DNA from: Variovorax sp. Root411
GTDB taxonomy: Bacteria; Pseudomonadota; Gammaproteobacteria; Burkholderiales; Burkholderiaceae_C
Direction of reading: 5' to 3'
Assembly: GCF_001425205.1 (NCBI RefSeq)
Contig: NZ_LMDW01000021.1
Span: forward strand, 164,021-228,020
DNA length: 64,000 nt
The translations under genes were made by a program, and so were the position numbers. The notes beneath the pieces are model-generated. The model did not search any database. It was not told where the DNA came from and was given only the letters and a program-made list of their open reading frames with translations. Positions 16,974 through 24,222 of this stretch are shown piece after piece (the stretch's first letter is position 1; each line of letters opens with the position of its first letter).

Positions 16974-18655
16974 TGGATCTCCCCGGCCTTGTCGATCGGA
17001 AGTTCGAGCGTGAATGTCGCTCCGGTGTTTGGCCCATCGCTGTGGGCTGTGAGCGTTCCGCCCATTTCATGCGCGGCGATCACCGCGCTGTGCAACCCGA
17101 ATCCATGCCCGGTCTTTTTCGTGGTGAACCCGTGCGCGAACAGCTGGGGCAAGGTTTGCGTCGCGATGCCCACGCCGTTGTCCGTGACCCGGATGCGCAG
17201 CCGCCGGCCTTGCGCCAGCTCCACTTGCAGTGCGAGCCTCGGCTCCCGATTTGCGACGCCCTCCATGGCCTGCTCGGCATTGGCGATCAGGTTCACCAGA
17301 ATCTGCAATACCCGGCCTTTGTCCAACGGCAATTCGGGAACCGGCGCGATCTCCTTGTCCACCACCATATGGCGTCGCGCCAACGCCTGCGCATTGATGC
17401 GCAGTGCGTCTTCCACCAGTTCGTGGATCCGCACCGTCTCCTGCAGCCTGGACGCTCCGGCATGGGCCTGCTGTGCAGCGATGACCTCCTTGATATGTTC
17501 CACGTTCTTGCTCAGAGCCATCAGTTCCTTGATGGCGTCGCGCTGCTCGGCCACCAGCACCGGGGCCAGTTGGCACAGGTAGGTGGGAAGCACCTTGCCT
17601 CTGGCGTCGGACGCCAGGAATGCACTCAGGTCATCCGCGTGCTCTTCCATCAGTTGGACCGCCCGCGTGAGCCCTTGGATCTTCGAGGCGCGAAGGCCCG
17701 AAAGAATCACCGCCGCGGACACGTTCACGCTGTTGAGCACATTGCCGACGTTGTGCAGCACATTGATCGCGATCCTGGCCATGCCAGCCAGGTGCGAGGC
17801 TTCGATCAACTGCTTGTTCACTTCGGCGACCTGGCGTTCGGCCTCCTTCAGGTCGGAGATGTTCTTGGTGATGCCGAAGGTTCCGATGATCTGGCCTGCA
17901 CGGTTGCGCAGAGGCATCTTCGTTGTCAAGGCCCAGGAGTCCGGCCGCCCATCTATCCAGGTTTCCCTTTCCACCTTGCCGATCATGGGCAAGCCCGTGC
18001 GGATGATTTCCTGTTCGTCCTCGAACGCCGGACGGGCGTGCTCGTCGGAAAAGACGTCGAAATCCGACTTGCCCACCAGCCCGTCGGGCGTGGCCATTCC
18101 GAACTCGAGGGCCTGGGCCGTGCTGGACTTGATGAAACGAGATTGGATGTCCTTGAAATAGATGTGGTCCGGCGAGTTGTCCAGCAGCGCGCGAAGCAGT
18201 TCGCGCTCGTTGACCAGATCCCCGTCCGCCTGCATGCGCTGGGTGATGTCGAACAGCGCCCCCTGGCTGCCAACGATCGTCTCGCCAGGCCCCATCACCG
18301 CGGACTCGACAACCTGCAGGAACAGCGGCAGGCCGCGCGCACCAGAAAGAGCTTCCTCCCGCTCGACCTGCTGCCCGGTCTGCATGATCAGCGCGTGGTG
18401 AAGGCTTTCCTGCGCAGCGAGATCGGGCGGCCACGTCGAGTTCATTTCCGGTGCTGTACCCGCGGCGATCTCGGTCGCCGTTCGGCCCAGGATCTGGTCT
18501 GCAGGTGTGTCCTTGAGTTGACAGAACCGAGGATTGACGAAGACGAAGCGCCCGGCAGCGTCCTTGCGAAAAATGCCGACGGGCATCTGCTCGATGATCG
18601 GCGCTGTTTCCGGCAGGAGGGGCGAGCTTGTGGTGGAGGCAGGTTGGGTTCGCAT
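16970..18655 (-). CDS. PAS-PAS sensor histidine kinase
   Basis: A 561-residue kinase without visible transmembrane helices, so probably cytoplasmic. Two PAS modules occupy about 20-140 and 155-270. The phosphoacceptor is His301 in a V-L-H-N-V-G-N-V-L-N-S-V helix, an H-box variant seen in PAS-linked kinases. The ATPase domain has the N-box N-L-I-A-N-A-E-Q-A-M (455-464), G1 D-N-G-V-G-I (492-497) and G2 G-H-G-F-G-L-H (516-522). It overlaps the downstream REC-GGDEF-EAL gene by ATGA, forming a coupled two-component pair that would convert an intracellular signal into altered c-di-GMP levels. Confidence 0.94.
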   Translation of the reverse strand: MRTQPASTTSSPLLPETAPIIEQMPVGIFRKDAAGRFVFVNPRFCQLKDTPADQILGRTATEIAAGTAPEMNSTWPPDLAAQESLHHALIMQTGQQVEREEALSGARGLPLFLQVVESAVMGPGETIVGSQGALFDITQRMQADGDLVNERELLRALLDNSPDHIYFKDIQSRFIKSSTAQALEFGMATPDGLVGKSDFDVFSDEHARPAFEDEQEIIRTGLPMIGKVERETWIDGRPDSWALTTKMPLRNRAGQIIGTFGITKNISDLKEAERQVAEVNKQLIEASHLAGMARIAINVLHNVGNVLNSVNVSAAVILSGLRASKIQGLTRAVQLMEEHADDLSAFLASDARGKVLPTYLCQLAPVLVAEQRDAIKELMALSKNVEHIKEVIAAQQAHAGASRLQETVRIHELVEDALRINAQALARRHMVVDKEIAPVPELPLDKGRVLQILVNLIANAEQAMEGVANREPRLALQVELAQGRRLRIRVTDNGVGIATQTLPQLFAHGFTTKKTGHGFGLHSAVIAAHEMGGTLTAHSDGPNTGATFTLELPIDKAGEIQ

Positions 18656-18685
18656 GAAGAGTGTGGTCGAGCGAATGGTCGTTCT

Positions 18686-20518
18686 TTAGAACTGAGGGGG
18701 AAGACGCAGGAGCTTCCGTAGCGCGGAAGCCGAGAGCGGTCTGCAGAGGTAGTAGCCCTGCACGTGGTCGAAGCCCATCGACACGATGCACTCGAACACC
18801 TCCCTCGTTTCGACCCCTTCGGCGAGCATCCGAAAACCCATGGCATGGCCAAGGCTGACGATGCCTTGGAGCAACTGGTGTGCCCGGGGATTCGCCACCA
18901 CATGCGCCACGAGCCCTCGGTCGACCTTCAGCATCTGAAAGGGCAAGTTCTCCAAACATGTCAAGTTGGAGTAGCCCGCGCCGAAGTCATCCAGGGAGAG
19001 CTGCATTCCCAAGGCTCTGATCTGCCTGAGGGATTCCAGGGTCGCCGGGGCCGTCAGGCCACTGTATTCGGTGCATTCGATGTGAAGCATGTCGTGGGAC
19101 ACCGCGTATCTCGCGCAGATGGTCTCAAGGTCTTTCGGGAACTGTGGACGCTCCAGGCTGCGCGCGGACACGTTCACGGCGATCGCGATCCGGAATCCTT
19201 CGCGATGAAGCTCTGCCAGTTCCTTCAGCGCGGCTGCGACGACCCAATTCGTAAGCTCATGGATGAGCGTCGTGCCTTCCGCCAGCGGTATGAACTCGGT
19301 AGGCGGAATGTTGCCGAATATCGGATGCTGCCACCTGATCAGAGCTTCGACACCCTCGAACGCGCCCGAACTCACGCGCAGCTTTGGTTGAAACACGAGA
19401 TGAAACTCGTCATGGGCGATGGCCCGAGGGATATCACGCAGGATGGCATACGCACGCTGATGGCGGATATCGAATTCCGACATATAGGGGACTCGGGAAA
19501 GACCTAAGGTCCTTGCCTGGTGAACAGCCGTCATGGCTTTGCGCAGTGCGTCGTCGATCTCTTCGCTCGCTTCCAGGTTGATCTGCACGACGCCCACGCG
19601 CGCGTCGAGCTCGATCAGCAGACTGCCGCTCGCGACCGGTTGCTTCAAGACCATGACGAGCCGTTCGATGAAACGGTCGCTCGCATCTCCCTCACGCTTG
19701 ATAAGGAAGGCAAATCGCCCGTCATCAACGCAGTAGAGCCTTGAGCCGGCACTCAGGAGCGACTGAAGCTGTATCGACAGATCTCTCTGGAAAACTCCCA
19801 ACGGCCGGATCCCGACTGCCAGAACGGCGTCTCGCAGCGCGTTGCGATCCAGGATATCCACGAGCGCGAGGGTGTACCTTCCTTCGGGAAAGCGCAGGGC
19901 GAGGTCGTGAAGATCCTCGGACATCTGCGCTTGATTGGGTAGTAGGGTGACCTCGTCGACTCTCCCCGCCGTGCGATAGAGGTCGATCTGTGACAGCACG
20001 AGGGCGGAAAGATCCTTGAGATGTTTGCGCTGCTTCGCAGAGAACAGGCGAGGGCGACGGTCGACAAGACACAGGCTTCCTATTGCATGACCCGAAGGCA
20101 TGACGAGCGGTGCACCGGCGTAGAAGCGGATGCCCGGGTCGCCCGCGACCAACGGATTGCTCGCAAACCTGTCGTCCTGCAATGCGTCCTCGACCACCGT
20201 CACATCGGCCTGGCGGATGGTGTAGTCGCAAAAGGCGTATTCCCGAGGCGTTTCGGGAAGGTCCAGGCCGATGCGGGCCTTGAACCACTGGCGGTCCTTG
20301 TCGAGGAGGGATATCAGCGCAATGGGAACATCGAAAAGCTCGGCCGCCAAGCGCGTGATCCGATCGAAGTTCTCTGTCGGTGGCGTATCCAGCATACGTG
20401 TGGAACGAAGGGCGAACAGGCGCTCGGACTCACGACGCCTTCCGGATTCAGCAGTCGATGTGGAAATTCTCATGAAAGAAATCTCGTCCCTCGGGGTTCT
20501 TGACCCGCTTATAGCCAC
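18686..20518 (-). CDS. GAF-(degenerate GGDEF)-EAL phosphodiesterase
   Basis: A 610-residue protein if the GTG at 20518 is used (AGGAAG just upstream); an ATG at 20473 with GAGGGA upstream is an alternative giving 595 residues. A GAF domain (about 35-180) contains PIALISLLDKDRQWFK and an R-E-Y-A-F-C-D-Y segment typical of GAF sensors. The middle domain has the fold of a cyclase but V-D-D-G-R-F replaces the GGDEF motif (265-269), so it should not make c-di-GMP. The EAL domain keeps E-A-L at 391-393 and S-L-D-D-F-G-A-G-Y-S. It probably degrades c-di-GMP, and shares strand and context with the adjacent kinase/regulator pair. Confidence 0.93.
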   Translation of the reverse strand: MAISGSRTPRDEISFMRISTSTAESGRRRESERLFALRSTRMLDTPPTENFDRITRLAAELFDVPIALISLLDKDRQWFKARIGLDLPETPREYAFCDYTIRQADVTVVEDALQDDRFASNPLVAGDPGIRFYAGAPLVMPSGHAIGSLCLVDRRPRLFSAKQRKHLKDLSALVLSQIDLYRTAGRVDEVTLLPNQAQMSEDLHDLALRFPEGRYTLALVDILDRNALRDAVLAVGIRPLGVFQRDLSIQLQSLLSAGSRLYCVDDGRFAFLIKREGDASDRFIERLVMVLKQPVASGSLLIELDARVGVVQINLEASEEIDDALRKAMTAVHQARTLGLSRVPYMSEFDIRHQRAYAILRDIPRAIAHDEFHLVFQPKLRVSSGAFEGVEALIRWQHPIFGNIPPTEFIPLAEGTTLIHELTNWVVAAALKELAELHREGFRIAIAVNVSARSLERPQFPKDLETICARYAVSHDMLHIECTEYSGLTAPATLESLRQIRALGMQLSLDDFGAGYSNLTCLENLPFQMLKVDRGLVAHVVANPRAHQLLQGIVSLGHAMGFRMLAEGVETREVFECIVSMGFDHVQGYYLCRPLSASALRKLLRLPPQF

Positions 20519-20773
20519 ATCTTCCTGCTGTGTCTGTAGGCGGCGCCAATAGCTGGCTGCCCTGATCCTGCAGGCGGATTTGCTTGAGATTTTTTTAAGA
20601 AATTAGGCGACATCGGCACCATATGCAGACCTTCGGCTTCATGGAGATTGGATGCACGATTGACGCGTGGCGGCTATGGCAAATGTCCTGCATCCGACGT
20701 CGACGGCGGATGGCGGAGTCGGAACCGTGGGCATCGAACACTGGCTCATTGCCGGAAAACTGAGGAGCCGCCT

Positions 20774-21004
20774 ATGCCCAAGCCGAATCCCGCCACGCAT
20801 TCCGCGCGTGAAGAACCCGAACTCACCCAGGAAGAATCCGTCCCCACCGACGGCCGCGACATCGAGGGCGAGCGACTGATGAAGGACGTGAGCAACCGGA
20901 AGCTTCAGGAAAAGGGTGAAGCTGAACACAAGACGCCTCAGAACGCCGATGTGCCGCCCGAGACCACTCTTGAAAAGCGCCGGGGCAACCAAGACTCGGG
21001 CTGA
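20774..21004 (+). CDS. Small hydrophilic hypothetical protein
   Basis: A 76-residue, strongly charged protein (MPKPNPATHSAREEPEL at the start, ending LEKRRGNQDSG) with no hydrophobic segment or recognisable domain. A good ribosome-binding site, GAGGAG, lies eight bases before the ATG. The composition, rich in Glu, Lys, Asp, Asn and Pro, suggests an intrinsically disordered, possibly stress-related protein, but no function can be named. Its 3' end overlaps the proposed start of the next membrane-protein gene. The 255 bases upstream (20519-20773) hold no gene and presumably carry the promoter. Confidence 0.6.
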   Translation: MPKPNPATHSAREEPELTQEESVPTDGRDIEGERLMKDVSNRKLQEKGEAEHKTPQNADVPPETTLEKRRGNQDSG

Positions 21005-22010
21005 GGCTGTCAAGACGGCTTCTCAGACTGCCCAAGCGACAGCGCCCGGTTCGGCGGCTCCGGCTGTTGCCGGCGTCCACGCGTCCCTGTGGCGGCGCTG
21101 CCGGCCATGGCTGTTGCCTGTGTTCGGCGTTGTCGTGCTGGGCCTGCTGCTGTCGCATGCCCACAAGGTCGACTGGGCCGGGGCATGGCACGCGCTGCAG
21201 CGGTATTCACCGTGGCTGCTGCTTGCGGTGCTCGGGCTCACCACCACCAGCCATGCGCTCTATGGCTGCTTCGACCTGATCGGCAAGCGCCACTTGCGCC
21301 ACGGCCTGCCGCGCTGGCGCACCTGGGCCATCGCCGTCACGAGTTATGCGTTCAACCTCAATCTCGGTTCGCTGGTCGGCGGCATCGCCATGCGTGCACG
21401 GCTCTATGCGCGTGCCGGTCTCGACGAAGCCACCGTCGCACAGATCGTCGGGCTGAGCCTCGCCACCAACTGGCTCGGCTATGGCCTGCTGGCAGGCGGC
21501 TTGTTCGCAGCCGGCATCGTCGAGCTGCCGCGACAGGCGCACATCGGGCAGGGCGCGTTGCGCGCTGTCGGCGCGATGATGATCCTTCTGGCATTGGGCT
21601 ACCTGGCGGCATGCGCCGTTTCACGCAAGCGCGAATGGATATTCAGGGGCAGGCACCTCCATCTGCCCGGCGCGCGCATCGCCATGATGCAACTGGTGCT
21701 CTCGACCGTGAACTGGGCGTTGATGGGCGCGGCCATGTACGTTCTGCTGGGCCAGCAGGTGCCTTATGCAATCACCTTGAGCGTGATGCTCGCAGCCTCC
21801 ATCGTCGGCGTGCTCACGCCGATTCCCGCCGGGCTGGGTGTGATCGAGGCCGTGTACCTCGCGCTGCTGTCAGGCGAGGTGAAGCAGGGCGTGCTGATGG
21901 GGGCGGTGCTTGCGTACCGCGCGCTGTACTACCTGCTGCCGCTGGCCGGCGGACTGGCGCTGTACCTCTTCCTCGAGCACCGCGCCCCGAGTTTTCAAGC
22001 CGCCTCTTGA
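20916..22010 (+). CDS. YbhN/UPF0104-type integral membrane protein (LPG synthase TM-like)
   Basis: A protein of up to 364 residues with about eight predicted transmembrane segments starting near residue 60. The conserved features of the YbhN/AglD/MprF-transmembrane family are visible: S-Y-A-F-N-L-N-L-G-S-L-V-G-G-I-A-M-R-A-R-L in the middle and P-I-P-A-G-L-G-V-I-E-A near the end. In other bacteria relatives handle lipid-linked substrates or, when fused to a synthase domain, make lysyl-phosphatidylglycerol; no synthase domain is present here. The start is uncertain: GTG at 20916 or ATG at 20949, both overlapping the upstream small gene. Confidence 0.85.
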   Translation: MKLNTRRLRTPMCRPRPLLKSAGATKTRAEAVKTASQTAQATAPGSAAPAVAGVHASLWRRCRPWLLPVFGVVVLGLLLSHAHKVDWAGAWHALQRYSPWLLLAVLGLTTTSHALYGCFDLIGKRHLRHGLPRWRTWAIAVTSYAFNLNLGSLVGGIAMRARLYARAGLDEATVAQIVGLSLATNWLGYGLLAGGLFAAGIVELPRQAHIGQGALRAVGAMMILLALGYLAACAVSRKREWIFRGRHLHLPGARIAMMQLVLSTVNWALMGAAMYVLLGQQVPYAITLSVMLAASIVGVLTPIPAGLGVIEAVYLALLSGEVKQGVLMGAVLAYRALYYLLPLAGGLALYLFLEHRAPSFQAAS

Positions 22011-22059
22011 CCCCGGTATCGGTGATCGATGAGGACTCCGGGGCAAAGGCACACAGGAT

Positions 22060-22554
22060 TCAGGTCCGCCGCTTGAGGATGCTCAGCTTGCCGTCGCGCT
22101 CGAGCACCGCTCGCTCGACCTCGTCCAACGGCGCACCTTTGGCCTGCTGGCGCATGGCTTGGTCCAGATCCTTGCGGGACACCAACGCATGGCGCATGGC
22201 GTCCTCGTCCATCTCGCCATTGCGCACCAGCGTGATCTCGTGGCCGTTGACCAGGCCTTCGAAGCGCGGCCATCGCATGCTGGCGAGAGCCACCAGCCGG
22301 TGCGTCACCACCAATGCGGCGCCGGCGGCCATGGTGCTCCAGAACGGCGAAGCGCCGACCACGGCGCGGCTCAACACCGCACCAAGCAATACGGTGATGC
22401 AGGCATCGAACGGGCTGTGCTGCCCGAACGAGCGGCGCCCTGATGCGCGGATCATCACCAGCGCAAGAAAGAAAACGACCAGTGCCCGAGCAGCCATCTG
22501 CCAAGGTGCGAGGTCCGAACCCTGGCCAAAGAGCAAATCCACGAATTGCATCAT
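22060..22554 (-). CDS. YetF/DUF421-family membrane protein
   Basis: About 164 residues from the tandem ATG ATG at 22554/22551. The N-terminal part has three hydrophobic helices (ARALVVFFLALVMIRASGRR, then SPFDACITVLLGAVLSRAVVG and the next), followed by the cytoplasmic DUF421 domain, with VNGHEITLVRNGEMDEDAMR. This is the YetF family of small inner-membrane proteins linked in Bacillus to spore and envelope physiology; here the role is unknown. The 5' region is odd: a pentanucleotide repeat sits directly before the start codons. An ATG at 22590 would read through that repeat and add 12 residues. Confidence 0.85.
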   Translation of the reverse strand: MMQFVDLLFGQGSDLAPWQMAARALVVFFLALVMIRASGRRSFGQHSPFDACITVLLGAVLSRAVVGASPFWSTMAAGAALVVTHRLVALASMRWPRFEGLVNGHEITLVRNGEMDEDAMRHALVSRKDLDQAMRQQAKGAPLDEVERAVLERDGKLSILKRRT

Positions 22555-22555
22555 T

Positions 22556-22580
22556 TGCCTTGCCTTGCCTTGCCTTGCCG
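22556..22580. repeat. Pentanucleotide repeat (TGCCT)4 + TGCCG at the YetF/DUF421 start
   Basis: Four perfect TGCCT units and one TGCCG unit occupy the bases immediately before the DUF421 start (GGCAA repeats on the coding strand). Unit number would alter the leader or, if translation begins at 22590, the reading frame. Confidence 0.85.
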
Positions 22581-22742
22581 TGCGCTGCATCCGGAATCGT
22601 TACGTCGTGGGAATTACATCAAGGCTTGCCCGGCGGTTGCGCCTCGCCGCAACACGGTGCCTTCGCCAGGCTTGATCTGGTCGGCGCTTTCAACATCGCC
22701 GCTTGCCCTCGCGGGAAAGAAGGTAAAGCGGCCCGCTGGTTG

Positions 22743-22922
22743 TCATTTCCTGCCGGAGAGGTATTCGCGCACGGCCTCGGCCGAGTTGCCCACCGCCTTG
22801 ACGGCGTCGCGCAGTTGGGTTTCCGAACAGCCGAGCGACTGGGTCCATGAGCGGATCTCGTGTTGCTGTTCCAGGGAAATGAGCTTGCGGTCGGCGCCGG
22901 TCTTGCTGCTGTCGTCAGGCAT
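22743..22922 (-). CDS. DUF3606-family small protein
   Basis: A 59-residue protein beginning MPDDSSKTGADRK with AAGGAGA nine bases upstream. The body, ISLEQQHEIRSWTQSLGCSE followed by TQLRDAVKAVG and a final AVREYLSGRK, matches the DUF3606 pattern of small Burkholderiales proteins, in which a helical segment E-x-x-x-W-x-x-x-L-G-x-S-x-x-x-L-x-x-A-V-x-x-V-G is conserved. Function is unknown. The 313 bases between this start and the Ku gene contain no gene that I can support and presumably carry the divergent promoters. Confidence 0.8.
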   Translation of the reverse strand: MPDDSSKTGADRKLISLEQQHEIRSWTQSLGCSETQLRDAVKAVGNSAEAVREYLSGRK

Positions 22923-23235
22923 GCTGGTCTCCTTCGTGAAGATGGCCGCAGCATGGCGAGCGCCGCGGGCACCTGCTGTAGGAGTCTGCCGCCGGTCAGA
23001 TGCGGCCATCTTCCATTGCTGCTTCTTGGCGAGTCGGGCCCCTTTGCGCCTCGATGTACGCCGTTCGGGTTTTGCGTTCTGAAATAAAGCGCCCTGGTGC
23101 TCACGCCTTGGGATCCCGCCACCCGTGATGTACGGCGTGTCCTCCCATTGGCTCCGGTCGTGTCCCACAACGTCGCGTGACGGTCGATTGGATGCTGGCC
23201 TCGACTTTCCGTGCAGCGGATACAAGGACTTCCCA

Positions 23236-24171
23236 ATGGCCACAAGCAGCAGAACCCTCTGGAAAGGCGCGATCACATTCGGGCTGGTTCACATCCCTGT
23301 CGGCCTGCACACGGCGAGCATCGAACAGGGTGTGGACTTCGACTGGCTCGACAAGCGCAGCATGGACCCGGTCGGCTACAGGCGCATCAACAAGAAGACG
23401 GGCAGGGAAATCGACAAGGACAACATCGTCGAGGGCTTCGAATACGAAGACGGAAAGTACGTTGTGATCTCACCGCGCGAGATCGAAGCCGTGTATCCCC
23501 GCACGACGCAGACCATCGAGATCCAGCGCTTCATCGACGCCAACGAAATTCCTTTCGTATACCTGGAGCGCCCGTACTACGTGGCGCCGATCAACAAGGG
23601 GCAAAAGGTCTACGCTCTGCTGCGCGAAGTCCTGGTCAAGACCGGCAAAGTCGGCCTCGCCAAGGTGGTCATTTCCACCAAGCAGCATCTTGCGGTGCTC
23701 GTGCCCTCGGGCAAGGCACTGGTGCTCAACCTGCTGCGCTGGGGCGACGAAGTCAAGTCGCTGGAAGGACTCGACCTGCCCGCGGCCGGCATCAAAGGCG
23801 CCAACGTGACTGCCGCCGAAATGAAGATGGCCGAACAGCTCGTGGGCGACATGTCCGGCAAATGGGAGCCCGAAGACTTCAAGGACGAGTTCAAGCACGC
23901 GGTGATGAAGATCGTCGACAAGAAGGTGAAGGCGGGCGACACGGAAACCGTCATCCAGCCGGAGGAAGAGGCTCCGGAGGAAAGCTCGAATGTGATCGAC
24001 CTGACCGAGTTGCTCCAGCGCAGCCTGAAAGGTGGCAGCAAGGGCGGCAAGACCCCGAAGGCCGGCGCCGCGGCAGGCAGCAAGCGCAGCGCCAAGCCCG
24101 CGGCCAAGTCCGGCGCCGCGCGCAAGGCGGCTTCGAAGAAGGCGAGCGCCAAGACCAGGAAGATTGCGTAG
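23236..24171 (+). CDS. ku: Ku protein (bacterial NHEJ), paralog 1
   Basis: A 311-residue homodimeric DNA-end-binding protein of bacterial non-homologous end joining. The start MATSSRTLWKGAITFGLVHI is typical of the family, and ATG at 23236 is preferred over the upstream extension because homology begins there. The core Ku beta-barrel runs to about residue 250, with ERPYYVAPINKGQKVYALLR and a conserved WEPEDFKDEF segment. The C-terminus is a Lys/Ala-rich tail (KSGAARKAASKKASAK), a known basic extension that aids DNA threading and LigD recruitment. It lies 51 bases upstream of ligD, so the two are probably co-transcribed. Confidence 0.95.
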   Translation: MATSSRTLWKGAITFGLVHIPVGLHTASIEQGVDFDWLDKRSMDPVGYRRINKKTGREIDKDNIVEGFEYEDGKYVVISPREIEAVYPRTTQTIEIQRFIDANEIPFVYLERPYYVAPINKGQKVYALLREVLVKTGKVGLAKVVISTKQHLAVLVPSGKALVLNLLRWGDEVKSLEGLDLPAAGIKGANVTAAEMKMAEQLVGDMSGKWEPEDFKDEFKHAVMKIVDKKVKAGDTETVIQPEEEAPEESSNVIDLTELLQRSLKGGSKGGKTPKAGAAAGSKRSAKPAAKSGAARKAASKKASAKTRKIA

Positions 24172-24222
24172 AAGGCCGGGCCACTTCCGGTCCGTTGCGG
24201 CGTTAGGAAGAGCGAGGACCCG

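Noticed and set aside
14661..17582. Long plus-strand frame opposite the REC-PAS-GGDEF-EAL and kinase genes
   Set aside because: Both minus-strand genes carry full sets of catalytic motifs, so this is a codon-bias shadow.
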